64,000 nt of DNA. It comes from Auanema rhodensis (Eukaryota; Nematoda; Chromadorea; Rhabditida; Rhabditidae). This document shows positions 25,401 through 38,233 of the stretch, one piece after another (the first letter of the stretch is position 1; every line of letters begins with the position of its first letter). A model generated the notes under the pieces. It ran no database searches. It saw only the letters and a list, made by a program, of their open reading frames with translations, and had not been told where the DNA came from. Where the stretch lies: contig OZ059894.1 in NCBI GenBank assembly GCA_964057225.1, positions 12,410,131 through 12,474,130 on the forward strand. The letters run 5' to 3'. The position numbers were made by a program, and so were the translations under genes.

Positions 25401-25948
25401 TGAGACAAATTGAAGCCTAATTTGATGAAAACTTTGAAACAGTTGCAGTGACTCACACTTGAAAACACATGATGAACCGTTTTTTTTATCTCACAGTATA
25501 ACAAGTAACTGAACAACATAAGCACGTCAAGGTTAAACAAGATTGATCATAATTTAACGAAACGTTTAAATATATGAATGAACTTAACTATTATCTCACC
25601 AATATGCCAATAGAACAACTTTTTTTAATGTGAGACAGATTGCAGCATAATTTGATGAGAACTTTAGAACAGTTGCAGTGACTCACACATGAAAACACAT
25701 GCCAAACCGTTTTTTCTATCTTACAGTATAACAAGTAACTGAACAACATAAGCTCGTCGAGGTTAAACAAGATTGATCATCATTTAACAAAACGTTTAAA
25801 TATATGAATGAACTTAACAATTATTTTACCAATATGCCAATGCAACAACTTTTTCTAATGTGAGACAAATTGAAGCCTAAGTTGATGAGAACTTTGTAAC
25901 AGTTGCAGTGCCCCACACATGGAAACACATGCCAAACCGTTTTTTCTA
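21304..25948 (+). repeat. 20-monomer HOR (4.64 kb), copy 1
   Basis: Twenty monomers run A, B, D-like, B, C, E/B, C, E, B, G, C/A, A, B, A, B, C, E/B, G, C, E/A. The sequence from 25949 repeats it at offset 4,644-4,645; the 1-bp change is a T-run difference in the D-like monomer. Position-specific variants repeat with it: ttttttcttaatg in B 23160, aattcgatg in G 23398, gtgactg in A 23861, and caacgaataactg in B 24558. Confidence 0.85.
25719..25948 (+). repeat. E/A fusion monomer marking a one-monomer deletion
   Basis: The 5' half is type E with the rare caaaacg, as in E 20844. The 3' end (gtgccccacacatgg) is the private end of A 21074. In the first copy these are two successive monomers (20844 and 21074); here one monomer carries both signatures and the unit between copies is 230 bp shorter: G 20381 to G 25256 is 4,875 bp, A 21304 to A 25949 is 4,645 bp. 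This is the expected product of deletion by exchange between neighbouring monomers in register. Confidence 0.82.
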
Positions 25949-28900
25949 TCTCACATTATAACAAGTAACTGAACAACATGAGCACGTCAAGGTTAAACAA
26001 GATTGATCATCATTTAACGAAACGTTTAAATATATGAATGAACTCAACAATTATTTTACCAATATGCCAATGCAACAACTTTTTCTAATGTGAGACAAAT
26101 TGAAGCCTAAGTTGATGTGAACTTTGGAACAGTTGCAGTGACTCACACTTGAAAACACATGCCGAACCGTTTTTTTTATCTCACAGTACAACAAAAAACT
26201 GAGCAACATATGAACATTGTGGTTGAACATGATGAGTCATCATTTACCGAAACGTTCGTATATATTATATGAATCAACTTAACAAATATTTCACCAATAT
26301 GCCAATACAACAACATTTTTTTTAATGTGAGACAAATTGAAGCTTAAGTTGATGAGAACTTTGGAACAGTTGCAGTGACCCACACATGAAAACACATGCC
26401 AAACCGTTTTTTCTATCTCACATTATAAGAAGTAACTGAACAACATAAGCACGTCAAGGTTAAACAAGATTGATCATCATTTAACGAAACGTTTGAATAT
26501 ATGAATGAACTTAACTATTATTTCACCAATATGCCAATACAACAACTTTTTTTAATGTGAGACAAATTGCAGCATAATTGGATGAGAACTTTAGAACAGT
26601 TGCAGTGACTCACACTTGAAAACACATGCCAAACCGTTTTTTTTATCTCACAGTACAACAAAAAACTGAGCAACATATGAACATTGTGGTTGAACATGAT
26701 GAGTCATCATTTACCGAAACGTTCGTATATATTATATAAATCAACTTAACAAATATTTCACCAATATGCCAATACAACAACATTTTTTTTTAATGTGAGA
26801 CAAATTGAAGCCTAATTTGATGAAAACTTTGAAACAGTTGCAGTGACTCACACATGAAAACACATGCCAAACCGTTTTTTCTATCTCACAGTATAACAAG
26901 TAACTGAACAACATAAGCACGTCAAGGTTAAACAAGATTGATCATAATTTAACGAAACGTTTAAATATATGAATGAACTTAACTATTATCTCACCAATAT
27001 GCCAATAGAACAACTTTTTTTAATGTGAGACAGATTGCAGCATAATTTGATGAGAACTTTAGAACAGTTGCAGTGACTCACACATGAAAACACATGCCAA
27101 ACCGTTTTTTCTATCTTACAGTATAACAAGTAACTGAACAACATAAGCTCGTCGAGGTTAAACAAGATTGATCATCATTTAACGAAACGTTTAAATATAT
27201 GAATGAACTTAACAATTATTTTACCAATATGCCAATGCAACAACTTTTTCTAATGTGAGACAAATTGAAGCCTAATTTGATGAAAACTTTGAAACAGTTG
27301 CAGTGACTCACACATGAAAACACATGCCAAACCGTTTTTTCTATCTCACAGTATAACAAGTAACTGAACAACATAAGCACGTCAAGGTTAAACAAGATTG
27401 ATCATAATTTAACGAAACGTTTAAATATATGAATGAACTTAACTATTATCTCACCAATATGCCAATAGAACAACTTTTTTTAATGTGAGACAGATTGCAG
27501 CATAATTTGATGAGAACTTTAGAACAGTTGCAGTGACTCACACATGAAAACACATGCCAAACCGTTTTTTCTATCTTACAGTATAACAAGTAACTGAACA
27601 ACATAAGCTCGTCGAGGTTAAACAAGATTGATCATCATTTAACGAAACGTTTAAATATATGAATGAACTTAACAATTATTTTACCAATATGCCAATGCAA
27701 CAACTTTTTCTAATGTGAGACAAATTGAAGCCTAAGTTGATGAGAACTTTGTAACAGTTGCAGTGACCCACACATGAAAACACATGCCAAACCGTTTTTT
27801 TTATCTCACAGTACAACAAAAAACTGAGCAACATATGAACATTGTGGTTGAACATGATGAGTCATCATTTACCGAAACGTTCGTATATATTATATGAATC
27901 AACTTAACAAATATTTCACCAATATGCCAATACAACAACATTTTTTCTTAATGTGAGACAAATTGAAGCCTAATTTGATGAAAACTTTGAAACAGTTGCA
28001 GTGACTCACACATGAAAACACATGCCAAACCGTTTTTTCTATCTCACAGTATAACAAGTAACTGAACAACATAAGCACGTCAAGGTTAAACAAGATTGAT
28101 CATAATTTAACGAAACGTTTAAATATATGAATGAACTTAACAAATATTTCACCAATATGCCAATACAACAACATTTTTTTTTAATGTGAGACAAATTGAA
28201 GCCTAATTCGATGAAAACTTTGAAACAGTTGCAGTGACTCACACTTGAAAACACATGCCGAACCGTTTTTTTTATCTCACAGTATAACAAGTAACTGAAC
28301 AACATAAGCACGTCAAGGTTAAACAAGATTGATCATAATTTAACGAAACGTTTAAATATATGAATGAACTTAACTATTATCTCACCAATATGCCAATGCA
28401 ACAACTTTTTCTAATGTGAGACAAATTGAAGCCTAAGTTGATGAGAACTTTGTAACAGTTGCAGTGACCCACACATGAAAACACATGCCAAACCGTTTTT
28501 TCTATCTCACATTATAACAAGTGACTGAACAACATAAGCACGTCAAGGTTAAACAAGATTGATCATCATTTAACGAAACGTTTAAATATATGAATGAACT
28601 CAACAATTATTTTACCAATATGCCAATGCAACAACTTTTTCTAATGTGAGACGAATTGAAGCCTAAGTTGATGTGAACTTTGGAACAGTTGCAGTGACTC
28701 ACACTTGAAAACACATGCCGAACCGTTTTTTTTATCTCACAGTACAACAAAAAACTGAGCAACATATGAACATTCTGGTTGAACATGATGAGTCATCATT
28801 TACCGAGACGTTCGTATATATTATATGAATCAACTTAACAAATATTTCACCAATATGCCAATACAACAACATTTTTTTTAATGTGAGACAAATTGAAGCC

Positions 28901-29669
28901 TAATTTGATGAAAACTTTGAAACAGTTGTAGCGACTCACACATGAAAACACATGCCAAACCGTTTTTTCTATCTCACATTATAACAAGTAACTGAACAAC
29001 ATAAGCACGTCAAGGTTAAACAAGATTGATCATCATTTAACGAAACGTTTAAATATATGAATGAACTCAACAATTATTTTACCAATATGCCAATGCAACA
29101 ACTTTTTCTAATGTGAGACAAATTGAAGCCTAAGTTGATGAGAACTTTAGAACAGTTGCAGTGACTCACACTTGAAAACACATGCCAAACCGTTTTTTTT
29201 ATCTCACAGTACAACGAATAACTGAGCAACATATGAACATTGGGGTTGAACATGATGAGTCATCATTTACCGAAACGTTCGTATATATTATATGAATCAA
29301 CTTAACAAATATTTCACCAATATGCCAATACAACAACATTTTTTTTTAATGTGAGACAAATTGAAGCCTAATTTGATGAAAACTTTGAAACAGTTGCAGT
29401 GACTCACACATGAAAACACATGCCAAACCGTTTTTTCTATCTCACAGTATAACAAGTAACTGAACAACATAAGCACGTCAAGGTTAAACAAGATTGATCA
29501 TAATTTAACGAAACGTTTAAATATATGAATGAACTTAACTATTATCTCACCAATATGCCAATAGAACAACTTTTTTTAATGTGAGACAGATTGCAGCATA
29601 ATTTGATGAGAACTTTAGAACAGTTGCAGTGACTCACACATGAAAACACATGCCAAACCGTTTTTTCTA
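25949..29669 (+). repeat. 20-monomer HOR, copy 2 (16 monomers kept)
   Basis: Starts are 25949 A, 26179 B, 26416 D-like, 26646 B, 26884 C, 27114 E/B, 27344 C, 27574 E, 27804 B, 28042 G, 28275 C/A, 28505 A, 28735 B, 28972 A, 29202 B and 29440 C. Only scattered point changes were seen against copy 1, for example gtttgaatat at 26416, attctgg at 28735, and ggggttg for gaggttg at 29202. By eye identity exceeds 99%. After 29669 the next monomer is A (gtgactg), not E/B, so the HOR is interrupted. Confidence 0.85.
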
Positions 29670-32436
29670 TCTCACATTATAACAAGTGACTGAACAACAT
29701 AAGCACGTCAAGGTTAAACAAGATTGATCATCATTTAACGAAACGTTTAAATATATGAATGAACTCAACAATTATTTTACCAATATGCCAATGCAACAAC
29801 TTTTTCTAATGTGAGACAAATTGAAGCCTAAGTTGATGAGAACTTTGTAACAGTTGCAGTGACCCACACATGAAAACACATGCCAAACCGTTTTTTCTAT
29901 CTCACATTATAACAAGTAACTAAACAACATAAGCACGTCAAGGTTAAACAAGATTGATCATCATTTAACGAAACGTTTAAATAAATGAATGAACTCAACA
30001 ATTATTTTACCAATATGCCAATGCAACAACTTTTTCTAATGTGAGACAAATTGAAGCCTAAGTTGATGAGAACTTTGTAACAGTTGCAGTGACCCACACA
30101 TGAAAACACATGCCAAACCGTTTTTTCTATCTCACATTATAACAAGTAACTGAACAGCATAAGCACGTCAAGGTTAAACAAGATTGATCATCATTTAACG
30201 AAACGTTTAAATATATGAATGAACTCAACAATTATTTTACCAATATGCCAATGCAACAACTTTTTCTAATGTGAGACAAATTGAAGCCTAAGTTGATGAG
30301 AACTTTGGAACAGTTGCAGTGACTCACACATGAAAACACATGCCAAACCGTTTTTTCTATCTCACAGTATAACAAGTAACTGAACAACATAAGCACGTCA
30401 AGGTTAAACAAGATTGATCATAATTTAACGAAACGTTTAAATATATGAATGAACTTAACTATTATTTCACCAATATGCCAATACAACAACTTTTTTTAAT
30501 GTGAGACGAATTGCAGCATAATTTGATGAGAACTTTAGAACAGTTGCAGTGACTCACACATGAAAACACATGCCAAACCGTTTTTTCTATCTCACAGTAT
30601 AACAAGTAACTGAACAACATAAGCACGTCAAGGTTAAACAAGATTGATCATAATTTAACGAAACGTTTAAATATATGAATGAACTTAACTATTATTTCAC
30701 CAATATGCCAATACAACAACTTTTTTTAATGTGAGACGAATTGCAGCATAATTTGATGAGAACTTTGGAACAGTTGCAGTGACCCACACATGAAAACACA
30801 TGCCAAACCGTTTTTTCTATCTCACATTATAACAAGTAACTGAACAACATAAGCACATCGAGGTTTAACAAGATTGATCATCATTCAACGAAACGTTTAA
30901 ATATATGAATGAACTCAATAATTATTTTACCAATATGCCAATGCAACAACTTTTTCTATTGTGAGACAAATTGAAGCCTAAGTTGATGAGAACTTTGGAA
31001 CAGTTGCAGTGACTTACACATGAAAACACATGCCAAACCGTTTTTTCTATCTCACATTATAACAAGTAACTGAACAACATAAGCTCGTCGAGGTTGAACA
31101 AGATTGATCATCATTTAACGAAACGTTTAAATATATGAATGAACTCAACAATTATTTTACCAATATGCCAATACAACAACATTTTTTTTAATGTGAGACA
31201 AATTGAAGCCTAATTTGATGAAAACTTTAGAACAGTTGCAGTGACTCACACATGGAAACACATGCCAAACCGTTTTTTCTATCTCACAGTATAACAAGTA
31301 ACTGAACAACATAAGCTCGTCGAGGTTAAACAAGATTGATCATCATTTAACGAAACGTTTAAATATATGAATGAACTTAACAATTATTTTACCAATATGC
31401 CAATGCAACAACTTTTTCTAATGTGAGACAAATTGAAGCCTAAGTTGATGAGAACTTTGGAACAGTTGCAGTGACCCACACATGAAAACACATGCCAAAC
31501 CGTTTTTTCTATCTCACATTATAACAAGTAACTGAACAACATAAGCACATCGAGGTTAAACGAGATTGATCATCATTAAACGAAACGTTTGTATATATGA
31601 ATGAACTCAACAATTATTTCACCAATATGCCAATACAACAACATTTTTTTTAATGTGAGACAAATTGAAGCCTAATTTGATGAAAACTTTAGAACAGTTG
31701 CAGTGACTCACACATGGAAACACATGCCAAACCGTTTTTTCTATCTCACAGTATAACAAGTAACTGAACAACATAAGCTCGTCGAGGTTAAACAAGATTG
31801 ATCATCATTTAACGAAACGTTTAAATATATGAATGAACTTAACAATTATTTTACCAATATGCCAATGCAACAACTTTTTCTAATGTGAGACAAATTGAAG
31901 CCTAATTTGATGAAAACTTTGAAACAGTTGTAGCGACTCACACATGGAAACACATGCCAAACCGTTTTTTCTATCTCACAGTATAACAAGTAACTGAACA
32001 ACATAAACTCGTCGAGGTTAAACAAGATTGATCATCATTTAACGAAAAGTTTAAATATATGAATGAACTTAACAAATATTTCACCAATATGCCAATACAA
32101 CAACATTTTTTTTTAATGTGAGACAAATTGAAGCCTAATTCGATGAAAACTTTGAAACAGTTGCAGTGACTCACACTTGAAAACACATGCCGAACCGTTT
32201 TTTTTATCTCACAGTATAACAAGTAACTGAACAACATAAGCACGTCAAGGTTAAACAAGATTGATCATCATTTAACGAAACGTTTAAATATATGAATGAA
32301 CTCAACAATTATTTTACCAATATGCCAATGCAACAACTTTTTCTAATGTGAGACAAATTGAAGCCTAAGTTGATGAGAACTTTGTAACAGTTGCAGTGAC
32401 CCACACATGAAAACACATGCCAAACCGTTTTTTCTA
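29670..32436 (+). repeat. Terminal segment of super-repeat A
   Basis: This run includes A 29900 (aactaaac, ataaatg), A 30130 (gaacagcat), two C/D mosaics with gacgaattg (30360, 30590), P-like 30820 (tctattgtg), E-like 31050 (232 bp, catggaaac), E 31282, Q 31512 and E 31744. The same series appears at 44500-46573, offset 14,600. G-like 31974 (aaactcg, aaaagttta) and A 32207 have no counterpart there and link to super-repeat B. Confidence 0.8.
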
Positions 32437-33126
32437 TCTCACATTATAACAAGTAACTGAACAACATAAGCACGTCAAGGTTAAACAAGATTGATCATCA
32501 TTTAACGAAACGTTTAAATATATGAATGAACTTAACTATTATCTCAATAATATGCCAATAGAACAACTTTTTTTAATATGAGACAGATTGCAGCATAATT
32601 TGATGAGAACTTTAGAACAGTTGCAGTGACTCACACATGAAAACACATGCCAAACCGTTTTTTCTATCTTACAGTATAACAAGTAACTGAACAACATAAG
32701 CTCGTCGAGGTTAAACAAGATTGATCATCATTTAACGAAACGTTTAAATATATGAATGAACTTAACAATTATTTTACCAATATGCCAATGCAACAACTTT
32801 TTCTAATGTGAGACAAATTGAAGCCTAAGTTGATGAGAACTTTGTAACAGTTGCAGTGACCCACACATGAAAACACATGCCAAACCGTTTTTTCTATCTC
32901 ACATTATAACAAGTAACTGAACAACATAAGCACGTCAAGGTTAAACAAGATTGATCATCATTTAACGAAACGTTTAAATATATGAATGAACTCAACAATT
33001 ATTTTACCAATATGCCAATGCAACAACTTTTTCTAATGTGAGACAAATTGAAGCCTAAGTTGATGAGAACTTTGTAACAGTTGCAGTGACCCACACATGA
33101 AAACACATGCCAAACCGTTTTTTCTA

Positions 33127-36100
33127 TCTCACATTATAACAAGTAACTGAACAACATAAGCACGTCAAGGTTAAACAAGATTGATCATCATTTAACGAAA
33201 CGTTTAAATATATGAATGAACTCAACAATTATTTTACCAATATGCCAATGCAACAACTTTTTCTAATGTGAGACAAATTGAAGCCTAAGTTGATGTGAAC
33301 TTTGGAACAGTTGCAGTGACTCACACTTGCAAACACATGCCGAACCGTTTTTTTTATCTCACAGTACAACAAAAAACTGAGCAACATATGAACATTGTGG
33401 TTGAACATGATGAGTCATCATTTACCGAAACGTTCGTATATATTATATGAATCAACTTAACAAATATTTCACCAATATGCCAATACAACAACATTTTTTT
33501 TAATGTGAGACAAATCGAAGCCTAATTTGATGAAAACTTTGAAACAGTTGTAGTGACTCACACATGAAAACACATGCCAAACCGTTTTTTCTATCTCACA
33601 TTATAACAAGTAACTGAACAACATAAGCACGTCAAGGTTAAACAAGATTGATCATCATTTAACGAAACGTTTAAATATATGAATGAACTTAACTATTATC
33701 TCACCAATATGCCAATAGAACAACTTTTTTTAATGTGAGACAGATTGCAGCATAATTTGATGAGAACTTTAGAACAGTTGCAGTGACTCACACATGAAAA
33801 CACATGCCAAACCGTTTTTTCTATCTTACAGTATAACAAGTAACTGAACAACATAAGCTCGTCGAGGTTAAACAAGATTGATCATCATTTAACGAAACGT
33901 TTAAATATATGAATGAACTTAACAATTATTTTACCAATATGCCAATGCAACAACTTTTTCTAATGTGAGACAAATTGAAGCCTAAGTTGATGAGAACTTT
34001 GTAACAGTTGCAGTGACCCACACATGAAAACACATGCCAAACCGTTTTTTCTATCTCACATTATAACAAGTAACTGAACAACATAAGCACGTCAAGGTTA
34101 AACAAGATTGATCATCATTTAACGAAACGTTTAAATATATGAATGAACTCAACAATTATTTTACCAATATGCCAATGCAACAACTTTTTCTAATGTGAGA
34201 CAAATTGAAGCCTAAGTTGATGAGAACTTTGTAACAGTTGCAGTGACCCACACATGAAAACACATGCCAAACCGTTTTTTTATCTCACAGTACAACAAAA
34301 AACTGAGCAACATATGAACATTGTGGTTGAACATGATGAGTCATCATTTACCGAAACGTTCGTATATATTATATGAATCAACTTAACAAATATTTCACCA
34401 ATATGCCAATACAACAACATTTTTTTTTAATGTGAGACAAATTGAAGCCTAATTTGATGAAAACTTTGAAACAGTTGCAGTGACTCACACATGAAAACAC
34501 ATGCCAAACCGTTTTTTCTATCTCACAGTATAACAAGTGTCTGAACAACATAAGCACGTCAAGGTTAAACAAGATTGATCATAATTTAACGAAACATTTA
34601 AACATATGAATGAACTTAACAAATATTTCACCAATATGCCAATACAACAACATTTTTTTTTAATGTGAGACAAATTGAAGCCTAATTTGATGAAAACTTT
34701 GAAACAGTTGCAGTGACTCACACTTGAAAACACATGATGAACCGTTTTTTTTATCTCACAGTATAACAAGTAACTGAACAACATAAGCACGTCAAGGTTA
34801 AACAAGATTGATCATAATTTAACGAAACGTTTAAATATATGAATGAACTTAACTATTATCTCACCAATATGCCAATAGAACAACTTTTTTTAATGTGAGA
34901 CAGATTGCAGCATAATTTGATGAGAACTTTAGAACAGTTGCAGTGACTCACACATGAAAACACATGCCAAACCGTTTTTTCTATCTTACAGTATAACAAG
35001 TAACTGAACAACATAAGCTTGTCGAGGTTAAACAAGATTGATCATCATTTAACAAAACGTTTAAATATATGAATGAACTTAACAATTATTTTACCAATAT
35101 GCCAATGCAACAACTTTTTCTAATGTGAGACAAATTGAAGCCTAAGTTGATGAGAACTTTGTAACAGTTGCAGTGACCCACACATGAAAACACATGCCAA
35201 ACCGTTTTTTCTATCTCACATTATAACAAGTAACCGAACAACATAAGCACGTCAAGGTTAAACAAGATTGATCATCATTTAACGAAACGTTTAAATATAT
35301 GAATGAACTCAACAATTATTTTACCAATATGCCAATGCAACAACTTTTTCTAATGTGAGACAAATTGAAGCCTAAGTTGATGAGAACTTTGTAACAGTTG
35401 CAGTGACCCACACATGGAAACACATGCCAAACCGTTTTTTCTATCTCACATTATAACAAGTAACTGAACAACATGAGCACGTCAAGGTTAAACAAGATTG
35501 ATCATCATTTAACGAAACGTTTAAATATATGAATGAACTCAACAATTATTTTACCAATATGCCAATGCAACAACTTTTTCTAATGTGAGACAAATTGAAG
35601 CCTAAGTTGATGTGAACTTTGGAACAGTTGCAGTGACTCACACTTGAAAACACATGCCGAACCGTTTTTTTTATCTCACAGTACAACAAAAAACTGAGCA
35701 ACATATGAACATTGTGGTTGAACATGATGAGTCATCATTTACCGAAACGTTCGTATATATTATATGAATCAACTTAACAAATATTTCACCAATATGCCAA
35801 TACAACAACATTTTTTTTAATGTGAGACAAATTGAAGCTTAAGTTGATGAGAACTTTGGAACAGTTGCAGTGACCCACACATGAAAACACATGCCAAACC
35901 GTTTTTTCTATCTCACATTATAAGAAGTAACTGAACAACATAAGCACGTCAAGGTTAAACAAGATTGATCATCATTTAACGAAACGTTTAAATATATGAA
36001 TGAACTTAACTATTATTTCACCAATATGCCAATACAACAACTTTTTTTAATGTGAGACAAATTGCAGCATAATTGGATGAGAACTTTAGAACAGTTGCAG

Positions 36101-36608
36101 TGACTCACACTTGAAAACACATGCCAAACCGTTTTTTTTATCTCACAGTACAACAAAAAACTGAGCAACATATGAACATTGTGGTTGAACATGATGAGTC
36201 ATCATTTACCGAAACGTTCGTATATATTATATAAATCAACTTAACAAATATTTCACCAATATGCCAATACAACAACATTTTTTTTTAATGTGAGACAAAT
36301 TGAAGCCTAATTTGATGAAAACTTTGAAACAGTTGCAGTGACTCACACATGAAAACACATGCCAAACCGTTTTTTCTATCTCACAGTATAACAAGTAACT
36401 GAACAACATAAGCACGTCAAGGTTAAACAAGATTGATCATAATTTAACGAAACGTTTAAATATATGAATGAACTTAACTATTATCTCACCAATATGCCAA
36501 TAGAACAACTTTTTTTAATGTGAGACAGATTGCAGCATAATTTGATGAGAACTTTAGAACAGTTGCAGTGACTCACACATGAAAACACATGCCAAACCGT
36601 TTTTTCTA
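33127..36608 (+). repeat. 15-monomer module, copy 3
   Basis: All 15 monomers of 1392-4874 are present in the same order at offset about 31,734. The offset changes by 1 bp because the T-run before B 34283 is one T shorter. Differences are few: gaaacg for aaaacg in E 33824, tctaatg for tccaatg in A 34054, agcttgtcg in E 34984, aaccgaac in A 35214. This copy is complete, whereas the copy at 19216 lacks one monomer, so the original state is the 15-mer. Confidence 0.8.
34984..36608 (+). repeat. 7-monomer HOR (1,625 bp), copy 1
   Basis: The order is E (caaaacg), A (aaccgaac, catgg end), A (catgagcacg), B (gaagcttaag), D-like (ataagaag), B (tatataaatc), C. The next seven monomers (36609-38233) repeat this at 1,625 bp. 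The same seven also form part of the 15-mer module, so the tandem duplication is specific to super-repeat B. Confidence 0.85.
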
Positions 36609-38233
36609 TCTTACAGTATAACAAGTAACTGAACAACATAAGCTCGTCGAGGTTAAACAAGATTGATCATCATTTAACAAAACGTTTAAATATATGAATG
36701 AACTTAACAATTATTTTACCAATATGCCAATGCAACAACTTTTTCTAATGTGAGACAAATTGAAGCCTAAGTTGATGAGAACTTTGTAACAGTTGCAGTG
36801 ACCCACACATGAAAACACATGCCATACCGTTTTTTCTATCTCACATTATAACAAGTAACCGAACAACATAAGCACGTCAAGGTTAAACAAGATTGATCAT
36901 CATTTAACGAAACGTTTAAATATATGAATGAACTCAACAATTATTTTACCAATATGCCAATGCAACAACTTTTTCTAATGTGAGACAAATTGAAGCCTAA
37001 GTTGATGAGAACTTTGTAACAGTTGCAGTGACCCACACATGGAAACACATGCCAAACCGTTTTTTCTATCTCACATTATAACAAGTAACTGAACAACATG
37101 AGCACGTCAAGGTTAAACAAGATTGATCATCATTTAACGAAACGTTTAAATATATGAATGAACTCAACAATTATTTTACCAATATGCCAATGCAACAACT
37201 TTTTCTAATGTGAGACAAATTGAAGCCTAAGTTGATGTGAACTTTGGAACAGTTGCAGTGACTCACACTTGAAAACACATGCCGAACCGTTTTTTTTATC
37301 TCACAGTACAACAAAAAACTGAGCAACATATGAACATTGTGGTTGAACATGATGAGTCATCATTTACCGAAACGTTCGTATATATTATATGAATCAACTT
37401 AACAAATATTTCACCAATATGCCAATACAACAACATTTTTTTTAATGTGAGACAAATTGAAGCTTAAGTTGATGAGAACTTTGGAACAGTTGCAGTGACC
37501 CACACATGAAAACACATGCCAAACCGTTTTTTCTATCTCACATTATAAGAAGTAACTGAACAACATAAGCACGTCAAGGTTAAACAAGATTGATCATCAT
37601 TTAACGAAACGTTTAAATATATGAATGAACTTAACTATTATTTCACCAATATGCCAATACAACAACTTTTTTTAATGTGAGACAAATTGCAGCATAATTG
37701 GATGAGAACTTTAGAACAGTTGCAGTGACTCACACTTGAAAACACATGCCAAACCGTTTTTTTTATCTCACAGTACAACAAAAAACTGAGCAACATATGA
37801 ACATTGTGGTTGAACATGATGAGTCATCATTTACCGAAACGTTCGTATATATTATATAAATCAACTTAACAAATATTTCACCAATATGCGAATACAACAA
37901 CATTTTTTTTTAATGTGAGACAAATTGAAGCCTAATTTGATGAAAACTTTGAAACAGTTGCAGTGACTCACACATGAAAACACATGCCAAACCGTTTTTT
38001 CTATCTCACAGTATAACAAGTAACTGAACAACATAAGCACGTCAAGGTTAAACAAGATTGATCATAATTTAACGAAACGTTTAAATATATGAATGAACTT
38101 AACTATTATCTCACCAATATGCCAATAGAACAACTTTTTTTAATGTGAGACAGATTGCAGCATAATTTGATGAGAACTTTAGAACAGTTGCAGTGACTCA
38201 CACATGAAAACACATGCCAAACCGTTTTTTCTA
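36609..38233 (+). repeat. 7-monomer HOR, copy 2
   Basis: Starts are 36609 E, 36839 A, 37069 A, 37299 B, 37536 D-like, 37766 B and 38004 C. New variants are gccataccg at the end of 36609 and atgcgaatac in B 37766. Both recur 3,713 bp further on (near 40537 and 41600), so the 16-mer duplication happened after these mutations and after the 7-mer duplication. This gives a relative order of events. Confidence 0.85.

Larger units (their letters stand above)
18756..32436 (+). repeat. Super-repeat copy A (~13.7 kb)
   Basis: Starts: 18756 C, 18986 A, 19216 A, 19446 B, 19683 A/C, 19913 E, 20143 B, 20381 G, 20614 C, 20844 E, 21074 A, 21304 A, 21534 B, 21771 D-like, 22002 B, 22240 C, 22470 E/B, 22700 C, 22930 E, 23160 B, 23398 G, 23631 C/A, 23861 A, 24091 B, 24328 A, 24558 B, 24796 C, 25026 E/B, 25256 G, 25489 C, 25719 E/A, then the second 20-mer copy (25949-29669), then 29670 A, 29900 A, 30130 A, 30360 C/D, 30590 C/D, 30820 P-like, 31050 E-like, 31282 E, 31512 Q, 31744 E, 31974 G-like and 32207 A. 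Order and private variants recur in 32437-46573, with indels of whole monomers. Confidence 0.72.
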
